A stretch of 17,039 nt of DNA from Cloacimonetes bacterium UBA5456 (GCA_002427325.1 DIQS01000014.1:62138-79176), one strand, 5' to 3'. Counted from the stretch's first letter, positions 1 through 7,507 are shown. Numbers and translations are program-made. The notes: generated by a model from the letters alone, not told the origin.

Positions 1-58
1 CAGAACCCAGTAAGGAAGCAGTGGCAAAGCACCCCAAAAACAAGTCAATTTTGACAAT

Positions 59-92
59 AAAAAAGAATGCCGAGCTTTTGATTGCTCGGCAT
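59..92 (-). terminator. Intrinsic terminator of the redox operon
   Basis: On the minus strand a perfect 9-bp stem (ATGCCGAGC at 84-92 pairing with GCTCGGCAT at 67-75) encloses an 8-nt loop and is followed by TC and a run of six T (59-64). It lies 28 bases after the thioredoxin-like lipoprotein stop codon. The T run is only on the minus-strand side, so it should act on the leftward operon. Confidence 0.9.
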
Positions 93-120
93 CGGTTATG
101 ATTATCTTATTTAAGATCAG

Positions 121-633
121 TTATTTAACAAGATCTTTCAGATGTTCAACATATTTAGCAGCTCCACCTTGCTGATATCCGGTTCGGGCAACTTCCTCAC
201 CTTCCCCATTCACGAGCAAGATGGTGGGATATCCACGAATACCAAAATGTTCTTGAAGCTGTCTGTTTTGGCTTATAAGTTCACTACTTTGCGGAATGTT
301 GCGCGGGAAATCAAGCTTGAGCATGACAAGGTTTTCCTTTGCATAATCTTTAAACTCATTGTGATCAAAGACTTCCTTGGCGAGCCTAATACACCAACCG
401 CACCAGTCTGAACCGGTGAAATTAACTAAGATAAGCTTATCTTCAGCCGTTGCTGTTTGAATAGCCTTTTCCCAGTTATCTATCCAAGTTCCGGGCTCAT
501 ACACATATTCTCCGCCTACAGTTTCCGTGGCTTCGACATCAATAACGGGCACGCTATCATCGGCTTTGGGTGCTTTCACACAGCCTAAAAGACCGATCAT
601 CAAGACCATAGTGATCGTTACCAGATATTTCAT
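121..633 (-). CDS. Thioredoxin-fold lipoprotein
   Basis: A 170-residue thioredoxin-like protein, probably anchored in an envelope membrane and acting as a thiol reductase or disulfide-exchange protein outside the cytoplasm. Residues 1-17 form a lipoprotein signal with lipobox L-L-G-C18. The mature part resembles the Thioredoxin_7 / DUF255-like group: a strand ending in LVNFTGSD, the active site C78-G-W-C81, and the cis-proline P136 in GYPTILL. The start is supported by GAGG seven bases upstream of the ATG; the ATG overlaps the OsmC-like gene's stop by four bases (ATGA), so the pair is probably translationally coupled. It is the last gene of a four-gene operon of thiol proteins. The substrate is unknown; reduction of an envelope disulfide or peroxide partner is an inference. 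Confidence 0.88.
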   Translation of the reverse strand: MKYLVTITMVLMIGLLGCVKAPKADDSVPVIDVEATETVGGEYVYEPGTWIDNWEKAIQTATAEDKLILVNFTGSDWCGWCIRLAKEVFDHNEFKDYAKENLVMLKLDFPRNIPQSSELISQNRQLQEHFGIRGYPTILLVNGEGEEVARTGYQQGGAAKYVEHLKDLVK

Positions 634-1061
634 TGAACTACCTCTTCTTCATTTATATATACTTTCACAATAATATTTGCAGCCTTTTTGAGCATTTCAC
701 TTGCGCCGCAATACTTTTCATTGCTGAGATTTACGGCTCTCATGATTCTCTCGGCATTGAGATTTTCACCTTTGAATTTGAAAGCCATGGTTATGGTGTG
801 ATAATAAATTGGATGATCATCTGTGGGTTCAGCTTCGAGCTCGATATCCAATTCATAGTTTTCAATCTTCATTTTTTTGAGGATTGAGACGACATCCATG
901 CCGGAACAGCCGGATAGAGCTGTCAGCAAAAGGGGCTTAGGGCGAGCTCCCGTGTCTTGTCCGCCATTTTCGACAGATATGTCCAGCGGGATCATGTGAC
1001 CATCGCTATAGGACTCAAATCTCATTCCTTCAATATATTTAGTTAGGACTTTTGTATTCAT
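630..1061 (-). CDS. OsmC family protein (YhfA-like)
   Basis: A 143-residue cytoplasmic protein of the OsmC/Ohr superfamily, whose studied members reduce organic hydroperoxides with a pair of cysteines. The family core is visible as PKPLLLTALSGCSGMDVVSI, with the first conserved cysteine at C52, and the second at C118 in EKYCGASEML. The PxxLLLxALxGCxGMDV pattern is closer to the poorly characterised YhfA branch than to Ohr, so peroxidase activity is likely but not certain. A strong GAGGTG Shine-Dalgarno lies six bases before the ATG. The gene begins three bases after the MarR-family gene and overlaps the downstream lipoprotein gene by four bases. Its place between a regulator and two thiol oxidoreductases fits electron supply from the neighbouring glutaredoxin or thioredoxin fold, which is an inference. 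Confidence 0.88.
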   Translation of the reverse strand: MNTKVLTKYIEGMRFESYSDGHMIPLDISVENGGQDTGARPKPLLLTALSGCSGMDVVSILKKMKIENYELDIELEAEPTDDHPIYYHTITMAFKFKGENLNAERIMRAVNLSNEKYCGASEMLKKAANIIVKVYINEEEVVQ

Positions 1062-1064
1062 GTA

Positions 1065-1520
1065 TTACACCTCAATGTAGGTTTCTTTCAACACTTCTTC
1101 ATATTTTTCCACGTAGGATTTGAAGGCTTTGTAGATATCGTCAATCTTATCTTCGGGAAGCTTGCTAAGGAGGCTTACTTGCTGGTCTAAGGCTGTCTTT
1201 TGACTATTTTCAGCAAGCTTTTTGCCCTTCTCGGTGATCACGGCAAACCAGCAACGACGGTCTTTGAGGCTGGGCTTTCTCATCACAAGCTGTTTGCTGA
1301 CAAGGTTATCCATGATGCGCGTCACACGGCTGTGCGAAACATTGAGAATCTTGGCGAGTTCGTTCATATTGATCAGTTCATTGGAGTTATAGACATGTTT
1401 AAGCAAAAGACACTCCATCCTGCCTGCTTGGAGACAAGCTTTCTGGGCATAGTCTATTTCGCCTAATACGACTTGCAACCGAGTCACAAGCTCTTGAAAT
1501 TTTTCTGCATTCTTTTTCAT
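1065..1520 (-). CDS. MarR-family transcriptional regulator
   Basis: A 151-residue winged-helix regulator, expected to bind DNA as a dimer. The helix-turn-helix is at about residues 51-75 (NMNELAKILNVSHSRVTRIM), and the wing carries the typical K-D-R-R motif at about 87-90, before an ITEKGKKLAEN helix. Flanking long helices supply the dimer interface. AGGAG lies six bases upstream of the ATG. Three cysteines are present: C29 and C37 in the N-terminal helices and C90 directly after the D-R-R wing motif. Some MarR/OhrR relatives sense oxidants through N-terminal cysteines, so redox sensing is plausible given the thiol-protein neighbours, but the ligand cannot be read from sequence. It probably controls its own operon, possibly with the inverted repeat at 1873-1895 as a site. 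Confidence 0.9.
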   Translation of the reverse strand: MKKNAEKFQELVTRLQVVLGEIDYAQKACLQAGRMECLLLKHVYNSNELINMNELAKILNVSHSRVTRIMDNLVSKQLVMRKPSLKDRRCWFAVITEKGKKLAENSQKTALDQQVSLLSKLPEDKIDDIYKAFKSYVEKYEEVLKETYIEV

Positions 1521-1540
1521 TTTATTCTCCTGATTTTGTC

Positions 1541-1780
1541 TTATTTTATTCCTAATAATCGGTCTATCTTGGCTTTATCAAAGCCAATTACCGGCTGGTT
1601 GTTTATCCATGTTTGTGGAACGCCTTCTTGATTCGTCTTGCGAACCATGTCTTGAAAGGCTTTGTGGTCTTTGGAAACATCCACATCCTTATATGCGAAG
1701 CCGTTCTTCTTCATATAATCTTTTATCTTCTTGCACCAACTACAAGTCGGCGTGCTAAATATCACTATCTTAGGTTTCAT
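1541..1780 (-). CDS. Glutaredoxin-like protein
   Basis: A 79-residue small thiol-disulfide oxidoreductase of the glutaredoxin/NrdH-like (YruB-type) group. Visible features are the N-terminal strand KPKIVIFSTPT, the active site C13-S-W-C16, the cis-proline P55 in GVPQTWI, and the C-terminal VIGFDKAKID segment. The length is normal for the family and there is no signal peptide, so it is cytoplasmic. It likely passes electrons to protein or low-molecular-weight thiol partners; the OsmC-like protein encoded two genes downstream is a candidate partner. AAGGAG lies five bases before the ATG. It is the first gene of the leftward redox operon, with a promoter at 1799-1827 giving a very short 5' leader. 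Only 20 bases separate it from the MarR-family gene. Confidence 0.9.
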   Translation of the reverse strand: MKPKIVIFSTPTCSWCKKIKDYMKKNGFAYKDVDVSKDHKAFQDMVRKTNQEGVPQTWINNQPVIGFDKAKIDRLLGIK

Positions 1781-1798
1781 TTATTCTCCTTTTAGGAT

Positions 1799-1827
1799 AT
1801 TATACAACGGCAACACTCAAAAAGCAA
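1799..1827 (-). promoter_or_regulatory. Promoter of the glutaredoxin-marR-osmC-thioredoxin operon
   Basis: On the minus strand, TTGCTT (1822-1827) and a perfect TATAAT (1799-1804) are 17 bases apart. Transcription should start near 1792, giving only about a dozen leader bases before the glutaredoxin ATG at 1780. This is a sequence match to the sigma70 consensus, not a measured promoter. Confidence 0.7.
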
Positions 1828-1872
1828 ATGTTTTATGATTTTAGCAAATTGAATCTAAATACATAATGTTAA

Positions 1873-1895
1873 TTGTATCGCTTTTGTAGATACAA
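1873..1895. promoter_or_regulatory. Perfect inverted repeat, candidate regulator site
   Basis: TTGTATC (1873-1879) and GATACAA (1889-1895) form a perfect 7-bp inverted repeat with a 9-base spacer, in the divergent gap between the redox operon and radA. It sits about 45 bases upstream of the leftward -35 box and about 75 bases upstream of the radA -35 box, so it does not overlap either core promoter. A dimeric regulator such as the MarR-family protein encoded nearby could bind it. A weak hairpin is the alternative. Confidence 0.4.
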
Positions 1896-1969
1896 GGTTA
1901 AGTTTTATGCCTTTTTTGTCAAATCATTTCATCAATGAAGTGAAGTTTTCTTATTATCACAAAAATCTC

Positions 1970-1998
1970 TTGCCATAAATGTAGCATCTATTTAGAAT
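1970..1998 (+). promoter_or_regulatory. Promoter of radA
   Basis: TTGCCA (1970-1975) and TAGAAT (1993-1998) are separated by exactly 17 bases, a good sigma70-type match. The predicted transcript would start near 2005, leaving a leader of about 25 bases that contains the AGGAG Shine-Dalgarno (2020-2024) before the radA ATG at 2031. Confidence 0.65.
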
Positions 1999-2030
1999 GG
2001 TAAACAGCATATTAGCTATAGGAGTAAAAG

Positions 2031-3365
2031 ATGGCAAGTTCATTTGTATGTACAGATTGCGGATTTGAAACAAGCAAGTGGAGCGGGAAATGTCCGAGCT
2101 GTGGAAGCTGGAGTACCCTCAAAGAAAGCTCTCGCTTCATCGGGAAAGCTTCTGCAAATATTGTTTCCGGAGTGATAGATAAGCCGGAAAAGTTGATTGA
2201 TATATCCTCAGATGCAGAAGTGCGGCTCAAAACAGGCAATTCTGAATTAGACCTCGTCTTAGGCGGCGGGATCGTGAGCGGTATGCTCATCCTTATCGGA
2301 GGCGAGCCCGGGATTGGCAAATCCACGCTCATGCTACAGCTTGCGCAATGGTTGGGCGAAAAAGGCAAAAAGATACTCTATGCCTCGGGCGAAGAAAGTG
2401 CTGCTCAAATACACATGCGCAGCAAACGCCTGAAAGTCACCAGCGAAAACATACTCCTGCTTTGCACAAACAACACTGAGAGCATTTTGGCCGCCATCGA
2501 AGAAGAAAAGCCGGCACTTGCCATTGTCGATAGCATACAGTCTGTAGCCAGCTCGACGAGTGAATCCACGGCGGGGAGCGTCTCACAGCTCAGAGAAAGC
2601 ACAAATCTCTTCATGAAATTGGGCAAAACCCTTGGTATTCCGATCTTTATGGTGGGTCATGTTACCAAAGAGGGTTATGTTGCAGGGCCTAAGATATTGG
2701 AACACATGGTGGATACAGTTCTTTATTTCGAGGGCGAGATGCGCAGTCAATATAAGATTCTGCGTGCTGTGAAAAACCGCTTTGGCTCCACCAATGAGAT
2801 TGGGCTCTTTGAGATGACTGGACAAGGTTTGATCCCCGTTAAGAACCCAAATTCGGTCTTTATCAGCAATGAGATGTCCCAAATCGGCACCTCTGCTGCT
2901 TGCATCATCGAAGGTAGCCGCAGCTTCATCGTTGAGGTTCAATGCCTTGCGACGAGTTCAAATTATGGCACGCCACAGCGCGTTGTGGTGGGAATCGAAC
3001 AAAAGAAACTTGCCATACTCTTGGCAATCTTAGAGAAAAATCTCTCGCTATATCTGCGGAATAACGACGTTTTCATCAACCTCGCAGGTGGGATAAGAAC
3101 CGCGGACACCTCGCTTGATCTGGCGATTCTTGCGGCGATTATCAGCAGTCTCAAAGATAGCCCTCTGCCGGAAAACTCAGTGTTCATCGGCGAAGTTGGG
3201 CTAAACGGCGAGGTGAGACCTGTCTCCCAATTGGAATCGCGGATATCCGAAGCTCACAAGCTCGGCTATGAAAATATCTTTGTTTCCGGCTTTGCTCGCT
3301 TGAAGGGCAAGGCGAATGTGCATAAAATCACTGACATTAAGGGGCTATTTCAAGCGATCAGCTAA
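2031..3365 (+). CDS. radA: DNA repair protein RadA (Sms)
   Basis: A 444-residue RecA-like ATPase that processes branched recombination intermediates and acts as a DnaB-type helicase in homologous recombination and repair. All family landmarks are present in order: an N-terminal four-cysteine zinc finger (C7, C10, C21, C24), Walker A GEPGIGKST at 91-99, a Walker B segment ending at D167, the RadA-specific KNRFG motif at 248-252, and a C-terminal Lon-protease-like domain from about 280 (GGIRTADTSLDLAILAAI). Length is normal for the family. AGGAG lies six bases before the ATG. It is transcribed divergently from the redox operon. Its 3' end overlaps the convergent pyrD gene by eight bases, with no terminator between them. 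Confidence 0.97.
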   Translation: MASSFVCTDCGFETSKWSGKCPSCGSWSTLKESSRFIGKASANIVSGVIDKPEKLIDISSDAEVRLKTGNSELDLVLGGGIVSGMLILIGGEPGIGKSTLMLQLAQWLGEKGKKILYASGEESAAQIHMRSKRLKVTSENILLLCTNNTESILAAIEEEKPALAIVDSIQSVASSTSESTAGSVSQLRESTNLFMKLGKTLGIPIFMVGHVTKEGYVAGPKILEHMVDTVLYFEGEMRSQYKILRAVKNRFGSTNEIGLFEMTGQGLIPVKNPNSVFISNEMSQIGTSAACIIEGSRSFIVEVQCLATSSNYGTPQRVVVGIEQKKLAILLAILEKNLSLYLRNNDVFINLAGGIRTADTSLDLAILAAIISSLKDSPLPENSVFIGEVGLNGEVRPVSQLESRISEAHKLGYENIFVSGFARLKGKANVHKITDIKGLFQAIS

Positions 3366-4287
3366 ATCTGCACGCACCTCTGATATCCTTGATACTCAAG
3401 CCTTTGCCTAAGATGTATTCGCCTAATCCCATCATCACTTCCGGAGCGGCTAAGGGGTTCACGAAGTGCGCAGTTCCCAAAGCAATCGCCGAAGCTCCTG
3501 CCCAGATGAATTCCAGCGCATCTTTCCAATCGTAAATTCCGCCCATTGCAACAATTGGGATGCTCACAGCTTGTGCGGTCTTATATGTCAAAGCTAAGGC
3601 AACGGGTTTGATTCCAATGCCGGTATATCCCCCCACTCCCATCTTGACGCGCGACATTCCCGTCTCGTAGTCAATCGCCATGCCATAGAGGCTGTTGATC
3701 AAGGCAAGTGAAGTTGCGCCACCATCCTCGGCGGCTTTTGCGATCTGAGCGATATCTGTCACATTGGGGCTGAGTTTGATGCAAAGTTCGCGCTTGGTAA
3801 TCGGTTTGAGGCGAGAGACGAGCTTGTGTACGACATCTGCCTGAGTGCCGAAAGCGATGCCTTCGTTCTCCACATTTGGACAGGAAATATTGATCTCATA
3901 GCCGGAGATTCCGTCTTGAGCTTCGAGGATTTCAAGCATCCGGCAAAACTCGTCTATGCTGGAGCCTGAGAAGCTCACTATGAGCGGCACGGCGAGCACA
4001 TCTCTATATCTAGGCAGATTTTCTTTGATGAACATATCCAGTCCGGGGTTTTGCAATCCGATGGAATTGATCAAGCCGGCTTCTGTTTCATAGAGTCTGG
4101 GTGGAGTGTTGCCTTTTTTGGGCTCACGCGTGATGGTCTTGCAAACGAAAGCACCGAGGCAATTTTGGTCATAAAACTCCAGGGTCTCGAGGTCGAATGT
4201 GCCGGAGGCAACGCTGATCGGGGTCTTCATCTTGAGCACGCCCAAGGAGGTCTTCAAAAGCTCTGTGGCATTCTGCTTATGTTTCAT
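3358..4287 (-). CDS. pyrD: Dihydroorotate dehydrogenase, class 1B catalytic subunit
   Basis: Oxidises dihydroorotate to orotate, the fourth step of UMP synthesis. The class 1B enzyme works with PyrK, which passes electrons to NAD+. The 309-residue protein has the FMN/orotate barrel signatures ISVASGTF near the N-terminus, NSIGLQNPG, and the active-site stretch N133-I-S-C136-P-N138, where cysteine (not serine) is the class 1 catalytic base. CIKLSPNVTDI and MGGIYDWKDALEFI follow. An open frame continues 50 codons further upstream, but that part lies antiframe inside pyrK and is not DHOD-like. The chosen ATG overlaps the pyrK stop (TGATG) and has GGAG eight bases before it. It is the last gene of pyrB-pyrC-pyrK-pyrD; its stop overlaps the end of radA. 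Confidence 0.95.
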   Translation of the reverse strand: MKHKQNATELLKTSLGVLKMKTPISVASGTFDLETLEFYDQNCLGAFVCKTITREPKKGNTPPRLYETEAGLINSIGLQNPGLDMFIKENLPRYRDVLAVPLIVSFSGSSIDEFCRMLEILEAQDGISGYEINISCPNVENEGIAFGTQADVVHKLVSRLKPITKRELCIKLSPNVTDIAQIAKAAEDGGATSLALINSLYGMAIDYETGMSRVKMGVGGYTGIGIKPVALALTYKTAQAVSIPIVAMGGIYDWKDALEFIWAGASAIALGTAHFVNPLAAPEVMMGLGEYILGKGLSIKDIRGACRFS

Positions 4288-5072
4288 CACATTATCTCCC
4301 ATCTTATCTCTTTTGCCGAAAAAACCGGCCCTTCTTTGCAAACCCTGAGATAATCCCAGTTCTCCTTGCTGCCGATCGGAACCGTGCAACCGTGACATAC
4401 TCCAATCCCGCATGCCATATAGGCTTCCAGCGAGCAATAATGCTCTATATCATATATCTCTGAGATGCGACTTGCTTCTTTGAGCAAGCCGAAGGGACCG
4501 CAGCTATAGATGAGATCAATCTCGCGCTCTTTCAGCGTCTTTTCGAGATCGTCACAAGCTCTGCCTTTGCGCCCGATAGAGCCGTCTTCAGTCCACATTT
4601 CATCGCAAGGGAAGATGTCGCCTTGGGATGCACCGCCGTGAATCCAATACACTTTATTATGTCCGATCAACTGCTTTTGGAGATACCAAAATGGCGGGTA
4701 TCCTGCGCCTCCGCTGATGAGGAGAATCTTGCGATCTCTGAAAATGGGAAAGCCGTTGCCGGCGGGACCGATGAGTTCGAGAGTGTCGCCCGCTTTCAGC
4801 TTTGAAAGTGCGTTTGTTCCCAGCCCTACTCGCTTGATCATAAAGCCTATCCTGCCACCTTGATTGTCATAGATGCTGATGGGCTTGAAAAGTCTGGGGA
4901 TGCTCACGCTGGTGGGAGCGTCTTCAAAAACTGCAAGTGCACGGATTTCATAGAATTGACCGGGCTTGCACATTGCGCCCATGTCTTCATCCCAAATCCA
5001 GAGGATGAAATAGGAATCGGAGAGCTCTTCTCTTTGCACGATAGAGCGTTGGCGATATTGAGGTTTAGTCAT
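4287..5072 (-). CDS. pyrK: Dihydroorotate dehydrogenase electron transfer subunit PyrK
   Basis: The FAD and [2Fe-2S] subunit that carries electrons from the PyrD FMN to NAD+. In this 261-residue protein the FAD-binding motif is KPISIYD (canonically RPxSI), the NAD-binding segment is SGGAGYPP, and the iron-sulfur ligands are C221, C226, C229 and C245 in MACGIGVCHGCTVP and RVCKEGPVF. Length matches known PyrK proteins. The frame opens at a GTG (5078) two codons upstream, but AGGA at 5081-5084 is only two bases from that GTG and eight from the ATG at 5072, so the ATG is preferred. It overlaps the end of pyrC by eight bases and the start of pyrD by one, which suggests coupled translation of the two DHOD subunits. 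Confidence 0.95.
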   Translation of the reverse strand: MTKPQYRQRSIVQREELSDSYFILWIWDEDMGAMCKPGQFYEIRALAVFEDAPTSVSIPRLFKPISIYDNQGGRIGFMIKRVGLGTNALSKLKAGDTLELIGPAGNGFPIFRDRKILLISGGAGYPPFWYLQKQLIGHNKVYWIHGGASQGDIFPCDEMWTEDGSIGRKGRACDDLEKTLKEREIDLIYSCGPFGLLKEASRISEIYDIEHYCSLEAYMACGIGVCHGCTVPIGSKENWDYLRVCKEGPVFSAKEIRWEIM

Positions 5073-6345
5073 CTTCACTGTCCTGATAGGTAATTTTTCC
5101 GTTCATGAAGGTATATTTCACGCGGCTGACGATGGGTTTATTGAGCCAAGGGCTGTTTTTGCTCTTGGAGAGGATATTGTCTTTGGTGTGCGTTGTGCTG
5201 GCGTTTAGGTCTATCAAAGTGAGGTCGGCGGCTACTCCTGTCTTTATCTCGCCGCCGGGAAGTTCGAGGATTTTTGCAGCGTTCTTGGTGAGCCTATCCA
5301 CGAGGGTGGAAAGTGGGATTTCGCCCGTTAAAACGAGGTTCTCATAGAGGATTCCGAAGGCTGTTTCAAAGCCGATGATCCCAAATGGAGCATGGTCAAA
5401 TTCACGCTCTTTCTCGAAGTCGGCATGAGGGGCGTGGTCGGTCGCGATGCAATCTATCAGTCCGCTTTTGAGCGCGCGAACGCAGGCTAATCTATCTCTT
5501 TCGCTGCGAAGGGGCGGCTTCATCTTTGTGTTTGTGTCAAAACCAAGGCAGGCTTCGTCGTTGAGAACGAGGTGGTGGGGCGTCACTTCGCAGGTGATGG
5601 GAAGGCCTTTTGTCTTTGCGTTGCGAACCAGTTCCAGCGCACCGTGGGTGGAGATATGAGCAATGTGAAGGCGGGCGCCGGCACTCTCGGCGAGCATGAT
5701 GTCACGTGCGATTATCACCTCTTCTGCCAGGGGTGTAATGCCGGAAAGTCCGAGTTTTGTGGCTATCCTGCCTGAATTGATCTGTCCTTTGCCGGCGAGT
5801 GCATAGTCCTCAGGGTGGACGATCACGGGGATGTCGAAATTGGCTGCATAGCGGAGGCAGGAAAGCATCAGACGAGCGTCTTGAACACACCAGCCGTCGT
5901 CGCTCACGCCTACAATCCCGCCGGACTTCATCGTCGCCATCTCGCTGATCTCTTCGCCTTTGCTTTGCTTGGTGAGCGCGCCGATGACATATACTTTGGC
6001 GTGTCCGTGCTCTTTTGCTCTTAGTTGGATATATTCCACGGAGGCGATATTGTCGGTGATGGGGTCGGTGTTTGGCATGGCGCAGACTGCGGTGAATCCG
6101 CCTCTTGCAGCGCTTTTTGTGCCGGAGACGATATCTTCCTTATAGGTGTTGCCGGGGTCTCTTAAATGGGCATGAAGGTCGATGAATCCGGGGAAAAGGT
6201 GCATGCCTTCTGCGTCGATGATCGTGGCATTGGGGGCGTCTATGTTCTTCTCTATCTTGGTGATTTTCTTGCCGTTGATGAGTACGTCGAGCTTTGTTGT
6301 CTCTTTGTCGATATAGACCATTGCGTTTTTAATTAAAGTTTGCAT
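5065..6345 (-). CDS. pyrC: Dihydroorotase, class I
   Basis: A zinc amidohydrolase that cyclises carbamoyl-aspartate to dihydroorotate. The 426-residue protein has the metal and active-site residues of class I enzymes: H58 and H60 in HAHLRDPG, D150 in VSDDGWCV (aspartate where the class II E. coli type uses a carboxylated lysine), H177 in IVHPED, H230 in HIAHISTHG, and D303 in CIATDHAPH. The substrate-contact stretch NTKMKPPLR is present. Two ATG codons are adjacent; AGGAGG (6351-6356) is two bases from the first (6348) and five from the second, so the second is preferred. It lies 18 bases after pyrB. In Aquifex-type systems class I PyrC forms a complex with PyrB, which this adjacency would allow (inference). 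Confidence 0.96.
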   Translation of the reverse strand: MQTLIKNAMVYIDKETTKLDVLINGKKITKIEKNIDAPNATIIDAEGMHLFPGFIDLHAHLRDPGNTYKEDIVSGTKSAARGGFTAVCAMPNTDPITDNIASVEYIQLRAKEHGHAKVYVIGALTKQSKGEEISEMATMKSGGIVGVSDDGWCVQDARLMLSCLRYAANFDIPVIVHPEDYALAGKGQINSGRIATKLGLSGITPLAEEVIIARDIMLAESAGARLHIAHISTHGALELVRNAKTKGLPITCEVTPHHLVLNDEACLGFDTNTKMKPPLRSERDRLACVRALKSGLIDCIATDHAPHADFEKEREFDHAPFGIIGFETAFGILYENLVLTGEIPLSTLVDRLTKNAAKILELPGGEIKTGVAADLTLIDLNASTTHTKDNILSKSKNSPWLNKPIVSRVKYTFMNGKITYQDSEDD

Positions 6346-6363
6346 CATTTCCTCCTTCTGGTA

Positions 6364-7296
6364 TTATGCCTTTCCGCCAAGTATCAAAAACATCAGCGCC
6401 ATCCTGATTGCGACGCCATTTGTCACCTGTTCAACGATGACGCTATGCTCTCCGTCGGCGATCTCAGGAACGATCTCAACGCCTCTGTTCATCGGACCCG
6501 GGTGCATGATCAACGCATTGGGTTTGGCATATTTTAGGGTGTCTTTCGTGAGCGCGTAATGTTTGCTATATTCCTCAAGGCTGGGGAAAAGTCCTTCTGT
6601 CATTCTCTCAAATTGCATCCTGAGCCCCATCACGACATCGGCGCCGGATAAGGCACGGCCTATGTCATATTCGACTTTGCAGCCATAAACGCTTTCCATG
6701 CCGCCGGGAACGAGGGTTTTCGGACCGCATACCGTCACCTTTGCGCCGAGCTTGATCATCCCGATCAGGTTTGAGCGAACGACACGGCTGTGCAGAATGT
6801 CTCCCACGATGGTGATTTTGAGTCCGTGCAGGTCGTCATATCTTTCCCAGATTGAATAGATGTCCAAAAGTGCTTGGGTGGGGTGTGCATGCCTGCCGTC
6901 GCCGCCATTGATCACGGGTTTTTGGGAGTATTTATGCACCATTTGCGGGCTTCCCGGGGAGTTGTGACGCAGGCAATAAAGATCGATGCCCATGGCGTTT
7001 AGAGTGTAAACTGTGTCTTGCAGACTCTCACCTTTTTGCAAAGACGAGACACTTGCTTGGAAGCTGACAACATCTGCGGAGAGTCGATTTGCGGCGAGTT
7101 CAAAGCTCATGCGAGTGCGAGTGCTGTCTTCGATGAAAAGCGTGCATATAGTTTTGCCCCGGAGAGTGGGTATTTTCTTATACTCACGCATGTTGATTTG
7201 CTTCATACCTTTGGCTGCTTTAAGAATATAGACTATCTCTTCTGGGGAATAATCGTCCAGATCGTATAGGCAGCGTCCTAAAAATTGTGGTGTCAT
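6364..7296 (-). CDS. pyrB: Aspartate carbamoyltransferase catalytic subunit
   Basis: Condenses carbamoyl phosphate with aspartate, the committed step of pyrimidine synthesis. The 310-residue length is typical. Signatures include the phosphate-binding STRTR at 58-62, the SSLQKGESLQDT loop with K88, HPTQALLDIYSI from H138, RMQFER, and HPGPMNRGVEI; the last two are characteristic of ATCase rather than ornithine carbamoyltransferase. The frame opens at a TTG (7302), but AGGAG (7304-7308) is one base from it and seven from the ATG at 7296, so the ATG is chosen. It is the first gene of the operon. No regulatory subunit gene pyrI is next to it, so the enzyme is likely a class B trimer or a PyrB-PyrC complex (inference). 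Confidence 0.96.
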   Translation of the reverse strand: MTPQFLGRCLYDLDDYSPEEIVYILKAAKGMKQINMREYKKIPTLRGKTICTLFIEDSTRTRMSFELAANRLSADVVSFQASVSSLQKGESLQDTVYTLNAMGIDLYCLRHNSPGSPQMVHKYSQKPVINGGDGRHAHPTQALLDIYSIWERYDDLHGLKITIVGDILHSRVVRSNLIGMIKLGAKVTVCGPKTLVPGGMESVYGCKVEYDIGRALSGADVVMGLRMQFERMTEGLFPSLEEYSKHYALTKDTLKYAKPNALIMHPGPMNRGVEIVPEIADGEHSVIVEQVTNGVAIRMALMFLILGGKA

Positions 7297-7327
7297 TCTC
7301 AATCTCCTTTCAAGCTCACTGGCATTG

Positions 7328-7342
7328 ATTAAAGGTTTTAAT
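7328..7342. promoter_or_regulatory. AT-rich palindrome at the predicted pyr transcription start
   Basis: ATTAAA (7328-7333) and TTTAAT (7337-7342) form a perfect 6-bp inverted repeat with a 3-base centre, at the predicted start of the pyr transcript and 32-46 bases before the pyrB ATG. It could be an operator. It is too weak to be a hairpin terminator, and a chance AT palindrome is possible. Confidence 0.25.
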
Positions 7343-7348
7343 TATGCT

Positions 7349-7378
7349 CTTATAATCTGAACTCGCACAATCCGTCAA
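7349..7378 (-). promoter_or_regulatory. Promoter of the pyrBCKD operon
   Basis: On the minus strand TTGACG (7373-7378) is followed after 18 bases by TATAAG (7349-7354), or after 17 by TTATAA. The predicted start is near 7342, giving a leader of about 45 bases that contains only the Shine-Dalgarno AAAGGAGA and the small palindrome at 7328-7342. No attenuator hairpin, PyrR-binding loop or leader peptide is visible. Confidence 0.6.
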
Positions 7379-7507
7379 GAATAATCTTTTGTTTTTTCAT
7401 AATATCTCGTTTTCAAACACTACTCATTATTAATGCAGTAAATAAGAATATTATGCTTATTGTTTATTATAATAGGCTGATATATGGTAAGTTCTCTACC
7501 CTCTCTG

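Noticed and set aside
44..55. Small palindrome GTCAATTTTGAC near the left edge
   Set aside because: Only 5-bp arms, beyond the operon terminator, with no gene visible to regulate inside the window.
1931..1942. TTCATCAATGAA-type palindrome in the gap before radA
   Set aside because: Five-base AT-rich arms are expected by chance in such a region; the repeat at 1873-1895 is much stronger.
4288..4437. A 50-residue N-terminal extension of PyrD
   Set aside because: It lies inside pyrK in another frame and is unlike any DHOD N-terminus; the ATG at 4287 has a proper Shine-Dalgarno and gives the normal family length.
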